The translations under genes were made by a program, and so were the position numbers. The notes under the pieces are model-generated. The model ran no database searches and had not been told where the DNA came from. It worked only from the letters and a program-made list of their open reading frames with translations. Shown here one piece after another: positions 30,856 through 39,151 of a DNA stretch of 64,000 nucleotides; position 1 is the stretch's first letter, and each line of letters opens with the position of its first letter. The DNA comes from Microbacterium kyungheense (GTDB lineage: Bacteria; Actinomycetota; Actinomycetes; Actinomycetales; Microbacteriaceae), in contig NZ_VFPE01000003.1 in NCBI RefSeq assembly GCF_006783905.1, positions 186,001 through 250,000 on the forward strand, in the 5' to 3' direction.

Positions 30856-32159
30856 CCCTGCGCAAGACCCAGACTCCCCCGATGGGCTGGAACAGCTGGG
30901 ACAGCTACGGCACCACCGTGACCGAGGACGAGGTGCTCGCGAACGCCGTATTCATGGCCGAGCACCTGCTGCCCCATGGCTGGGACACGATCGTGATCGA
31001 CGCCGACTGGGCCGACCCGCAGCCGCGGTCGCACGGCTACAACGACGAAGCGGCCCTCACGATCGACGCCCACGGGCGGCTTCAGCCCGACCCGGTGCGC
31101 TTCCCGAGCTCTGCGGGCGGCGCCGGGTTCGGTCCGCTCGCGGCGCGCCTGCACGGGCTCGGGCTGAAGCTCGGCGTGCACGTGATGCGCGGCATCCCCC
31201 GCGTCGCCGTCGCCGCCGACACCCCCGTGCTGGGCACGGACTCGACGGCGTCGCAGATCACCGACACGACCAACGTGTGCGAATGGAACCCGCACTACGT
31301 CGGCCTGGATCACACCCACCCGGCCGCGCAGGCGTACTACGACTCGTGCGTCGCCCAGTTCGCCGAGTGGGGCCTCGACTTCGTCAAGGCCGACGACATG
31401 CTGTGGCCGTACCAGGTGCCCGACATCGAGGCGTACGCGCTCGCCGTCGAGCGCGCCGACCGCGACCTCGCCCTGTCGCTCTCGCCCGGGCGCGACCTGT
31501 CGGCCGCCCACCTCGACCACCTGCGTGCGAACGCGACGATGTGGCGCGTGTGCGACGACGTGTGGGACCGCTGGGACGACATCGAGCCGAACTTCGCCCG
31601 CCTCGCGCGGTGGGCGCCGTCCGCCGGTCCCGACGGCTGGCCCGACGCCGACATGCTGCCGCTCGGCCGCATCGGCATCCGGGCCGAGCGCGGCGAGCCC
31701 CGGGAAGGCGCGCTGACGCTCGCCGAGCGCCGCACGGTGGTGACCCTGTGGGTGATGGCCCGCTCGCCGCTCATGATCGGCGGCGACCTGCCGACCAGCG
31801 CGGCCGAGACGATCGACCTGTTCACGAACGACGAGGTCCTGCGCGTGCTGACCCAGTCGCACGGCAACCGCGAGCTGCTGCGCGAGCGCGGTCTCGTCGT
31901 GTGGTCGGCCGCGGGGGCCGCCGACGAGCGGTGGGTCGCCGTGTTCAACCTCGACGACGAGGCGCGGGTCGAGCCGTTCGACACGCGGTCCCTCGGCCTG
32001 GGGGCGGCGCCCGCGGGCGTCGTCGACGTGTGGGCCGGCGAGTCCGTCGCGGTCGAGGCCGTGCACGAGCAGTCGGACGCCGCCCGCAGCGTGGCGCCCG
32101 GCAGCTCGGTCGTGCGCGTCGAGCTGCAGCCCCACGGCTGCGTGCTGCTGCGCGCCTGA
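30852..32159 (+). CDS. GH27-like alpha-galactosidase or beta-L-arabinopyranosidase
   Basis: This 435-residue enzyme begins with the clan GH-D signature TPPMGWNSWDSYG. The likely nucleophile is D181 in FVKADDM and the acid/base D236 in WRVCDDVWD; GH27 usually reads YLKYDNC and RxxxDI at these points, so the match is real but divergent. LWVMARSPLMIGGDLP is well kept, and a C-terminal beta domain follows. Families of this type include alpha-galactosidases and beta-L-arabinopyranosidases; either would suit arabinogalactan. ATG 30852 is fixed by the 4-nt overlap with GH35. Confidence 0.8.
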   Translation: MTLRKTQTPPMGWNSWDSYGTTVTEDEVLANAVFMAEHLLPHGWDTIVIDADWADPQPRSHGYNDEAALTIDAHGRLQPDPVRFPSSAGGAGFGPLAARLHGLGLKLGVHVMRGIPRVAVAADTPVLGTDSTASQITDTTNVCEWNPHYVGLDHTHPAAQAYYDSCVAQFAEWGLDFVKADDMLWPYQVPDIEAYALAVERADRDLALSLSPGRDLSAAHLDHLRANATMWRVCDDVWDRWDDIEPNFARLARWAPSAGPDGWPDADMLPLGRIGIRAERGEPREGALTLAERRTVVTLWVMARSPLMIGGDLPTSAAETIDLFTNDEVLRVLTQSHGNRELLRERGLVVWSAAGAADERWVAVFNLDDEARVEPFDTRSLGLGAAPAGVVDVWAGESVAVEAVHEQSDAARSVAPGSSVVRVELQPHGCVLLRA

Positions 32160-32199
32160 CGGGCGGGCCGCAGACGGTGCGATGAGCGGACGCCTCGGG

Positions 32200-32253
32200 A
32201 AAGCGCTTGCGAGGCATCCTCTCTCGTGGCACACTATTGGAAAGCGTTTACCC
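32200..32253 (+). promoter_or_regulatory. Promoter with paired LacI-type operators for the DUF993 operon
   Basis: AAGCGCTT at 32201-32208 overlaps a -35-like TTGCGA (32207-32212). CACTAT at 32232-32237 is a possible -10 (19-nt spacer). A second site GGAAAGCGTTTACCC covers 32239-32253. The layout, one operator on the -35 and one on the start point, matches that at 16446. Confidence 0.6.
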
Positions 32254-32308
32254 AGCGTGCCGACCGCCGCCGGGTACCCAGAGCATTCAGAGAAGAAAGC
32301 AGGACCCC

Positions 32309-33505
32309 GTGACCGACACGACCCTCGCCCCCGCCGGCACCGAGGCACTCCCCCAGGTGCGCGAGATCGGCATCATCATGAACGGCGTCTCGGGCCGCAT
32401 GGGCTACCGCCAGCACCTCGTGCGCTCCATCCTCGCCATCCGCGAGCAGGGCGGCATCGAACTGTCCGACGGCACCAAGGTCACCGTCAAGCCGCTGCTC
32501 GTGGGCCGCAGCGAGGCGAAGCTCGCCGAGCTCGCCGCCAAGCACGGCATCGAGGACTACACGACCGACCTCGACGCGGCCCTCGCCGACCCGCGCTGGG
32601 AGATCTACGCCGACTTCCTCGTGACCAAGGCACGCGCGTCGGCGCTGCGCAAGGCGATCGCCGCCGGCAAGACCATCTACACCGAGAAGCCCACGGCCGA
32701 GACCGTGGCCGAAGCCCTCGAGCTCGCCAAGCTCGCCGACGAGGCCGGCGTCAAGACCGGCGTCGTGCACGACAAGCTGTACCTGCCCGGCCTGCAGAAG
32801 CTCAAGCGCCTCATCGACTCGGGCTTCTTCGGCCGCATCCTCTCGGTGCGCGGCGAGTTCGGCTACTGGGTGTTCGAGGGCGACTGGCAGCCCGCCCAGC
32901 GCCCGTCGTGGAACTACCGCGCCGAGGACGGCGGCGGCATCATCGTCGACATGTTCCCGCACTGGAACTACGTGCTCGAGAACCTGTTCGGCGACGTCAA
33001 GACCGTCTACGCGCAGGCCGCCGTGCACATCCAGGACCGTTGGGACGAGAAGGGCGAGCACTACACCGCCACGGCCGAGGACGCCGCCTACGGCATCTTC
33101 GAGCTCGAGGGCGACATCGTGGCGCAGATCAACTCGTCGTGGACGGTGCGCGTGAACCGCGACGAGCTCGTCGAGTTCCACGTCGACGGGACGCACGGCT
33201 CGGCCGTCGTGGGCCTGTTCGGCGCGAAGATCCAGCACCGCAACGCCACGCCCAAGCCGGTGTGGAACCCCGACCTGGCCGACGACCACGACTACGACGC
33301 CGACTGGGCCGAGGTGCCCACCAACGACGTGTTCCAGAACGGATTCCGTCAGCAGTGGGAGGAGTTCCTCGAGTCGTACGTGCTCGACACGCCCTACGCG
33401 TTCGACCTGCTCTCGGGCGCGCGCGGCGTGCTGCTGGCCGAGGCCGGCCTGCAGTCCAGCCGCGAGGGCCGCAAGGTCGAGCTGCCGTCGCTGACGCTGG
33501 AGTGA
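32309..33505 (+). CDS. Gfo/Idh/MocA family oxidoreductase of the DUF993 operon
   Basis: This 398-residue protein has a dinucleotide-binding start (GIIMNGVSGRMGYRQHL), the EKP motif in TIYTEKPTAETV, and DMFPHWNYVLENLFG in place of the usual catalytic His region. SGRMGYRQHL is atypical for the family and marks a distinct subgroup. GTG 32309 was chosen because CAGGA lies 6 nt upstream and the codons fit the frame; an earlier start at 32207 would run through the promoter. It probably oxidises a sugar or sugar lactone that the next two proteins process. The substrate is unknown. Confidence 0.85.
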   Translation: MTDTTLAPAGTEALPQVREIGIIMNGVSGRMGYRQHLVRSILAIREQGGIELSDGTKVTVKPLLVGRSEAKLAELAAKHGIEDYTTDLDAALADPRWEIYADFLVTKARASALRKAIAAGKTIYTEKPTAETVAEALELAKLADEAGVKTGVVHDKLYLPGLQKLKRLIDSGFFGRILSVRGEFGYWVFEGDWQPAQRPSWNYRAEDGGGIIVDMFPHWNYVLENLFGDVKTVYAQAAVHIQDRWDEKGEHYTATAEDAAYGIFELEGDIVAQINSSWTVRVNRDELVEFHVDGTHGSAVVGLFGAKIQHRNATPKPVWNPDLADDHDYDADWAEVPTNDVFQNGFRQQWEEFLESYVLDTPYAFDLLSGARGVLLAEAGLQSSREGRKVELPSLTLE

Positions 33506-33510
33506 ACCGG

Positions 33511-34728
33511 ATGCCGCACCTCACCCTGCTCTCGGCCGACGGCGTGCTCTCCGCCGCCGAGCTGAACGAAGCCCCGGGCTACACCCGCCCCGACGGGCCG
33601 CTGCGCTCGCGCGTGGCGTACGCCGCCGCGCACGTGGTGCCGAAGACGTGGGCCGACAACACCCCCGGCCGGCCGGCCGAGGTCGACTGGGACGCCACGC
33701 TCGACTTCCGTCGCGCCGTGTACTCGTGGGGTCTCGGCGTCGCCGACGCGATGGACACCGCGCAGCGCAACATGGGCCTCGACGCCGCCGCGACCCGCGA
33801 CCTCATCGCACGCTCGGCGCAGGTCGCCCGCGAAGAGGGTGGATCGGTCGTCGTCGGCGTCAACACCGACCACATCGACGACGAGCACATCTCGATCGAC
33901 CAGGTCGTGGATGCCTACAAGGAGCAGCTGCACTTCACCGAGGAGCAGGGCGCCGGACCCGTTCTGATGGCCTCGCGCCACCTGGCGCGCGTGGCCGAGT
34001 CGGCCGACGACTACCGCCGTGTGTACCGCGAGGTCCTGCAGTCGGCGACGGCACCGGTCGTGCTGCACTGGCTCGGCACGGCGTTCGACCCCGTGCTCGA
34101 GGGCTACTTCGGCTCGACCGACTGGCGCGAGGCGTCGGCGGTGCTGCTCGACATCATCGAAGAGAACGTCGACAAGGTGGCGGGCGTCAAGATGAGCCTG
34201 CTGGATGCCGCCTCCGAGGTTTCGGTGCGCGAGCGCCTGCCGGAGTCGGTGCGCATGTTCACCGGCGACGACTTCAACTACGTCGGGCTCATCGGCGGTG
34301 CGGACGTTCCCGAGGCGACTCAGCCGGATCGGGATCCGGCATCCCCGCGTCAGCACTCGGACGCGCTGCTCGGCGCCTTCGCGGCGATCACGCCCGTCGC
34401 GTCGGCGGCGATCCAGGCGCTCGACGCCGGCGACCCCGCGCGGTACCTCGAGATCCTCGGCCCGACCGAGGAGCTCAGCCGTCAGGTGTTCGCCGCTCCG
34501 ACGTTCTACTACAAGACCGGCGTCGCGTTCCTGTCATGGCTGAACGGCCACCAGGCCGCGTTCCAGATGGTCGGCGGACTGCACTCGGCGCGCAGCCTTC
34601 CGCACCTGTCGCGAATCGTCGAGCTCGCGAACGCGTCGCTCGCTCTGGAGCAGCCCGAGCTCGCGGCGATCCGCTGGCACGGCATGCTGCGTCACAACGG
34701 CATCGAGGTCCCGGGGGTGCTCGCGTGA
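33511..34728 (+). CDS. DUF993 protein, distantly dihydrodipicolinate synthase-like
   Basis: This 405-residue protein belongs to the DUF993 family, whose members look like remote TIM-barrel aldolases of the DapA superfamily but have no proven reaction known to me. Visible blocks are YTRPDGPLRSRVAYAAAHVV, DTAQRNMGLD, GVNTDHIDDE, LHWLGTAFDP, VAGVKMSLLD (a possible Schiff-base Lys) and MFTGDDFNY. ATG 33511 has GGAG 8 nt upstream; GTG 33502 is an alternative that overlaps the previous gene. A short insertion (EATQPDRDPASPRQHSDA) interrupts a loop. It is likely a lyase or aldolase of the operon's pathway. Confidence 0.8.
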   Translation: MPHLTLLSADGVLSAAELNEAPGYTRPDGPLRSRVAYAAAHVVPKTWADNTPGRPAEVDWDATLDFRRAVYSWGLGVADAMDTAQRNMGLDAAATRDLIARSAQVAREEGGSVVVGVNTDHIDDEHISIDQVVDAYKEQLHFTEEQGAGPVLMASRHLARVAESADDYRRVYREVLQSATAPVVLHWLGTAFDPVLEGYFGSTDWREASAVLLDIIEENVDKVAGVKMSLLDAASEVSVRERLPESVRMFTGDDFNYVGLIGGADVPEATQPDRDPASPRQHSDALLGAFAAITPVASAAIQALDAGDPARYLEILGPTEELSRQVFAAPTFYYKTGVAFLSWLNGHQAAFQMVGGLHSARSLPHLSRIVELANASLALEQPELAAIRWHGMLRHNGIEVPGVLA

Positions 34729-35609
34729 GCGGCGTCGTGGACCCGCGCCTGTCGATCAATCAGGCGACCATCAAGTACGCCGACCTCGCCACGGCGCTGC
34801 GCGTGACGGCGGAGGCCGGGGTTCAGGGCATCGGGCTGTGGCGCGAACCGGTGAACGAGGTGGGCCTCGCGACCGCCGCGTCGATGCTGGCCGATTCGGG
34901 ACTGCGCTTCACGACGCACTGCCGCGGCGGGTTCTTCACGGTGCCCGAGGGCCCGGCACGGCGCGCGTCGATCGACGACAACCGCATTGCGATCGAAGAG
35001 ACGGCGACGCTCGCCGCCGCGGGCGCACCCGGGTCGACCGCGATCCTCGTGCTGGTCGCGGGCGGCCTGCCCGAGGGCTCACGCGACCTCGTCGGTGCGC
35101 GCGAGCGCGTGCGCGATGCGATCGGCGAGCTGGTCCCGGATGCCGCCGCCGCAAGCGTCACCCTGGCCATCGAGCCGCTGCACCCGATGTACGCGTCGGA
35201 CCGCTGCGTCGTCTCGACGCTCGGCCAGGCGCTCGACATCGCCGCGGACTTCGACCCCGCGGTCGTCGGCGCGACCGTCGACACGTTCCACATCTGGTGG
35301 GACCCGGACGTGCTCTCCTCGATCGAGCGCGCCGGCCGCGAGGGCCGCATCGCGACGTACCAGGTCTGCGATTGGAAGACGCCGCTGGCCGCGGACGCAC
35401 TGCTCAGCCGGCACTACCCGGGCGACGGCGTCATCGACTTCGCGTCGCTGACCGCCGCCGTCGAGGCCACCGGCTACGACCGCGACATCGAGGTCGAGAT
35501 CTTCAACCAGGACGTGTGGGACACCGATCCCCGCACCGTGGTGGACCGCACGGCCGCCGGGTTCGCGGCATCCGTCTCGCCGCACCTGCGTGCCCGCGTC
35601 GCCGGCTGA
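34725..35609 (+). CDS. Sugar phosphate isomerase/epimerase (TIM barrel)
   Basis: This 294-residue protein has the xylose isomerase-like TIM-barrel pattern: GLWREPVNEVGL, VTLAIEPLHPMYASDRC with the metal-binding Glu and His, TVDTFHIWWDPD and IEVEIFNQDVW. These give the usual Glu-Asp/His-Glu metal site. GTG 34725 overlaps the DUF993 stop by 4 nt, so the pair is coupled. Members isomerise or epimerise keto sugars, and some act as eliminases or aldolases. It is the last gene of the three-gene operon. Confidence 0.85.
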   Translation: MSGVVDPRLSINQATIKYADLATALRVTAEAGVQGIGLWREPVNEVGLATAASMLADSGLRFTTHCRGGFFTVPEGPARRASIDDNRIAIEETATLAAAGAPGSTAILVLVAGGLPEGSRDLVGARERVRDAIGELVPDAAAASVTLAIEPLHPMYASDRCVVSTLGQALDIAADFDPAVVGATVDTFHIWWDPDVLSSIERAGREGRIATYQVCDWKTPLAADALLSRHYPGDGVIDFASLTAAVEATGYDRDIEVEIFNQDVWDTDPRTVVDRTAAGFAASVSPHLRARVAG

Positions 35610-35626
35610 CCTCACGCAAGACTCGG

Positions 35627-35660
35627 AGCGCCCGCGGGGTTCTTGGCCCCCGCGGGCGCT
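35627..35660 (+). terminator. Bidirectional terminator after the DUF993 operon
   Basis: AGCGCCCGCGGGG at 35627-35639 pairs perfectly with 35648-35660 across an 8-nt loop, followed by TTCGTCGTTTCC. It separates the + strand operon from the convergent importer operon ending at 35679. Confidence 0.8.
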
Positions 35661-35678
35661 TCGTCGTTTCCGGTCTTC

Positions 35679-36608
35679 TCAGCCCTTCAGCCCGGTGAAG
35701 CCGATCCCGCGGACGATCGACCGCTGGAAGATGAGGAAGACCAGGATCGGCGGGATGCTGGCGATCAGCAGCCCGGCGATCAGATAGGCGGGGCTCGTCG
35801 CCTGCGCCAGACGCGGAAGCGCGACCGACAGCGGCTGCGCTTCGGGGTCGGTGAGCACGATGAGCGGCCAGAGGAACTCCTTCCACGCCGACATGATCGC
35901 CAGCAACGACACCACGGCCAGGATCGGGCGCGACATCGGCAGCACGATCCGCCAGAAGATCGTGAACCACCCGGCGCCGTCGATCTGCGCCGCCTCGAAG
36001 AGGTCGCGCGGGATCTCGTCGAAGAACTGCTTCACGAGCAGGATCGTGAACGCGTTCGCACCCGCCGGGAGCCAGACCGCCCAGGGCGTGTCGGTGATCC
36101 CGACCCCGAGCAGCGGCAGGTCCAGCACCGTCAGGTAGAGCGCGATGAGCGTGACCGTCGCCGGGACGAAGAGCGTCACCAGGAATGCGCCGTAGACGAC
36201 GCCGCCGTACCAGGGCCGGATCACGGCGAGCGCGAAGCCCGCGGTGGTCGAGACGACCAGCTGCACAATCCACGACCCCAGCACCAGGATGACGGTGTTC
36301 CACAGGTAATGGCCGATGTCGAGGAGCTCCCAGGCGACGGGGATGTTCTCCCACATCGCCGGCTCGGGGATGAGGCTCAGCGGGCGCAGCACCAGATCCG
36401 TGGGGGTCGAGATCGCGGCGCGCAGCATCCACACCAGTGGAATGGCGCCGAAGCCGATGAGTCCGGCCACGAGCACGATGTGCATGAGCGTCCAGCCTCC
36501 GCGCACGCTCGACCGCTTCCAGTCGTGGGCTGAGAGGAGGCCGCGTTCCCGCGGCCGACCGGAGCGCCTGTCCTTCTTGGCGCGAAGCGGGGCGAGCGTC
36601 GTGGTCAT
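35679..36608 (-). CDS. ABC sugar transporter permease (MalG type)
   Basis: This 309-residue permease has a polar N-terminus of about 35 residues, six membrane segments and the EAA loop RDLFEAAQIDGAG. It ends FQRSIVRGIGFTGLKG, the typical MalG-like tail. ATG 36608 is fixed by a 4-nt overlap with the upstream permease. It is the last gene of the third importer operon, which lacks an ATPase gene like the other two. Confidence 0.92.
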   Translation of the reverse strand: MTTTLAPLRAKKDRRSGRPRERGLLSAHDWKRSSVRGGWTLMHIVLVAGLIGFGAIPLVWMLRAAISTPTDLVLRPLSLIPEPAMWENIPVAWELLDIGHYLWNTVILVLGSWIVQLVVSTTAGFALAVIRPWYGGVVYGAFLVTLFVPATVTLIALYLTVLDLPLLGVGITDTPWAVWLPAGANAFTILLVKQFFDEIPRDLFEAAQIDGAGWFTIFWRIVLPMSRPILAVVSLLAIMSAWKEFLWPLIVLTDPEAQPLSVALPRLAQATSPAYLIAGLLIASIPPILVFLIFQRSIVRGIGFTGLKG

Positions 36609-37567
36609 CGCGAACTCCAGGATCGGGTCAGGCGCAGATACACCGCGGAGACGATGACGAGCACGATCGCCAGCAGGACGCTGAGTGCCGTGGCGACTCC
36701 GTAGTTGCCGAACAGGAAGGCGTACCGGTAGATCATCAGCATGATGGTCACGGTCGCGTTGGCCGGGCCGCCGTCGGTCATGACATACGGCTCGGTGAAG
36801 ACCTGGATCGCTCCGATGATCTGCAGGAGGAGCAGCACGAGGATGACTCCGCGCATCTGCGGGAGCGTGATGTGCCACACGCGGCGCCACACCGAGGCGC
36901 CGTCGAGCTCGGCGGCCTCGTACAGCTCGGTGCTCACGCCGGTGAGTGCTGCGAGGTAGATGAGCACAGCAGTGCCGGCGCCGGACCAGGTGGCGGCGAT
37001 CACCAGGCTGGGCATGGCGAGCTCCGCAGACTGCAGCCACGGCAGCGGGCCGATGCCGACGATGCCCAGCAGGCTGTTGGCGACGCCGGACTCCCCTGGA
37101 GCGAAGAAGACCTTGAACAGCAGGACCGCGACGACGGGCGGGATGACCACCGGCAGGTACGCGAGCACGCGGGCAAGGGCGCCGCCGTGGCGCAGCTCTG
37201 ACATCAGGACGGCGCAGACGAGCGGCACCGGCAGCCCGATGGCGAGCGAGAGGACCGTGAACCACAGGGTGTTCACCGCCGCCTTCGGCAGCAGCGGGTC
37301 GGCGAACAGCACCTCGAAGTTGCTCCAGCCGACCCACTCGGCGGGGGTCACGAGGTTGGTCTGCTGGAAGGCGAGCGTGAAGCTCTGCACGATCGGCCAC
37401 CACGCGAAGTAGGCGAAGATGACCAGGGACGGCAGGAGGAAAAGCAGTCCGGCCGTGGCGGCCCGTTGCCGCATCCCGCATCGCCTGCGCGCACGCCCGG
37501 CGGCCGGGGTCGCCTCGACGGCGCGGCCGGGGGCCGCGCCGTCGAGGCGCTCAGGCGCGATGGTCAT
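36605..37567 (-). CDS. ABC sugar transporter permease (MalF type)
   Basis: This 320-residue protein has a basic N-terminal tail, membrane segments and the EAA loop TELYEAAELDGAS. It overlaps both its neighbours by 4 nt, so the three genes are tightly coupled, unlike the importer at 16594 where a hairpin separates binding protein and permease. Confidence 0.92.
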   Translation of the reverse strand: MTIAPERLDGAAPGRAVEATPAAGRARRRCGMRQRAATAGLLFLLPSLVIFAYFAWWPIVQSFTLAFQQTNLVTPAEWVGWSNFEVLFADPLLPKAAVNTLWFTVLSLAIGLPVPLVCAVLMSELRHGGALARVLAYLPVVIPPVVAVLLFKVFFAPGESGVANSLLGIVGIGPLPWLQSAELAMPSLVIAATWSGAGTAVLIYLAALTGVSTELYEAAELDGASVWRRVWHITLPQMRGVILVLLLLQIIGAIQVFTEPYVMTDGGPANATVTIMLMIYRYAFLFGNYGVATALSVLLAIVLVIVSAVYLRLTRSWSSR

Positions 37568-38955
37568 GACGCGTACTGGGCGAGGATGGTGTTCACCCTG
37601 CTCTCGGCGTCGTCGAGCAGCGCGTCGATGTCGGCGTTCGGGTCGGTGAGCACCGCCTGCACCAGTGGATCGAGCGCGGCGTAGATCTCTTGGGAGGCCA
37701 CAGGCGGCTCAGGCACGTAGTCGAACTCCGAGAGCGAGGCGACGTACGGATCGAAGTTGTCGACGGGCACGTTGACGTACTCGTCGATGGCGTCGCGATA
37801 TGCGGCGTAGGTCTCATCGCTGAAGATCGGCAGCACCGGGACGCCGACCGGCAGTCCATCGGCCGCGGACGCCTCGGCCGTCTCGGCGGCGATGTCGAGG
37901 TCGTAGTTCGGGCGCAGCGCGCGGTACTCGATCCAATTCACGGCCGCCCGCTTCTCGGCTTCGGTGGCGTTCGCGCTCACCATGAGCACTGTCGCTCCCG
38001 CGAGCGTCGCATCGGCCCCGCCCTGCGGCATCGGCCCGGCGCCGAACGCGTCGGGATCGCCGCCCTGCGCGATGTAGTTGGGATACACGTCCGGAGGCGC
38101 CGACACCCACATGCCGACGTTTCCTGCCGTGAACTCCGCCACGAGGTCTTCCTGCTTGCCGAGGACGTTGTCGCCGAGGGAGTCGTCGTCCCAGCGCATC
38201 CGCTGCCACGTCTCCAGCACGTCGCGGGCGGGGTCGTCGTTGAACGCGGCGACCCAGCTGCCGTCCGCGTCCTGTTCGATCATCTGTCCGCCGTTCGTGT
38301 AGGTGTACCCGGTCAGGTGCCAGCCTCCGCTGTTGTTGGTGCTGATCTCACCGAACCCGGTCTTTCCGGTCTTCTCGGTGATCTGCGCCGCATACTCGCG
38401 CACCTCGTCCCATGTCGTCGGCGGTTCGTCGGGGTCCAGCCCCGCCTGCTCGAACAGGTCGCGGTTGTAGACGAGCCCGAACGCGTAGCTCTTCTCGGGG
38501 ATGCCGTACACGGCGCCGTCGCGCTCGAGGAACTGCATCACGCGCGGGTTCAGCTCATCGAAGCCGTCGATCTCGTCCACCACGTCCGACAGGTCGGCGA
38601 CCTGCCCGCGCTCGATGAGGGCGGGCGGCTCGGTCAGCGGGATCCGCAGCAGGGTGGGGGCGCTCCCGCCTGCCAGGCGGGTGGCGAAGGTCTTGGCATC
38701 CCAGGGCACGTCCGAGGCCTCGATCGTGATCTGGGGGTTCGCCTTCTCGAACTCGGCCACCTGGCGTTCGAAGAGGGCGACGGCCGCGGTGTTGGTGGCG
38801 GCCGGCTTTCCCATGACCGTGATGGTGACCGCTTGCGGCTCGCCGGCGTCCGTCGGCTGCGGAGTGGTGCCTGCGCTGCTGCAGGCGACGGCGGTGCCGG
38901 CCAGGACCGGAACGAGGACGAACGCCGCGACCAGGCGACGCTTTCGCTGATGCAT
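37564..38955 (-). CDS. ABC sugar transporter, substrate-binding lipoprotein
   Basis: This 463-residue family 1 binding protein has the signal peptide MHQRKRRLVAAFVLVPVLAG and the lipobox AVAC (Cys 25). Mature motifs include FEKANPQITIEASDVPWD and RLAGGSAPTLLRIPL. GGAGGC lies 5 nt before ATG 38955. It is first in its operon and divergent from the 2-hydroxyacid dehydrogenase. It is not close to the other binding proteins here, so it probably takes a different ligand, perhaps a sugar acid given the dehydrogenase; that is inference. Confidence 0.9.
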   Translation of the reverse strand: MHQRKRRLVAAFVLVPVLAGTAVACSSAGTTPQPTDAGEPQAVTITVMGKPAATNTAAVALFERQVAEFEKANPQITIEASDVPWDAKTFATRLAGGSAPTLLRIPLTEPPALIERGQVADLSDVVDEIDGFDELNPRVMQFLERDGAVYGIPEKSYAFGLVYNRDLFEQAGLDPDEPPTTWDEVREYAAQITEKTGKTGFGEISTNNSGGWHLTGYTYTNGGQMIEQDADGSWVAAFNDDPARDVLETWQRMRWDDDSLGDNVLGKQEDLVAEFTAGNVGMWVSAPPDVYPNYIAQGGDPDAFGAGPMPQGGADATLAGATVLMVSANATEAEKRAAVNWIEYRALRPNYDLDIAAETAEASAADGLPVGVPVLPIFSDETYAAYRDAIDEYVNVPVDNFDPYVASLSEFDYVPEPPVASQEIYAALDPLVQAVLTDPNADIDALLDDAESRVNTILAQYAS

Positions 38956-39023
38956 GATGCCTCCGAGGTGGGGTGTTGCGGCTGAGCCGCGGCTTCCACA
39001 GACGGCGGGACCGTGATCTTCGG

Positions 39024-39080
39024 TGACACGTCGTCGTGTGTTCGTTCGTCAGTATGCGCACTGACACGTCGACATGCAAC
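39024..39080 (-). promoter_or_regulatory. Promoter and TGACACGTCG operators for the third importer
   Basis: On the minus strand TTGCAT (39079-39074), a 17-nt spacer and CATACT (39056-39051) form a good promoter. TGACACGTCG occurs twice, at 39024-39033 and 39062-39071, and ACACG-TCGT-CGTGT at 39026-39039 is a palindrome at the start point. These differ from the AAGCGCTT sites and may be bound by the DeoR-headed regulator at 40260. The rest of 38956-39151 is an AT-richer stretch with runs of T. Confidence 0.65.
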
Positions 39081-39151
39081 CTTTTTTCAGCTTTTCTCAA
39101 CCTCGGGTTTAAGAGTTGTGCTTTTCTGTTCCATTGTGATGAGATCGGCAC

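Noticed and set aside
32182..33510. A single fused protein covering the DUF993 gene and sequence upstream
   Set aside because: The upstream part of that frame is antidomain sequence over the Gfo/Idh gene; that gene's own frame has clear motifs and the DUF993 gene has its own ribosome-binding site at 33499.
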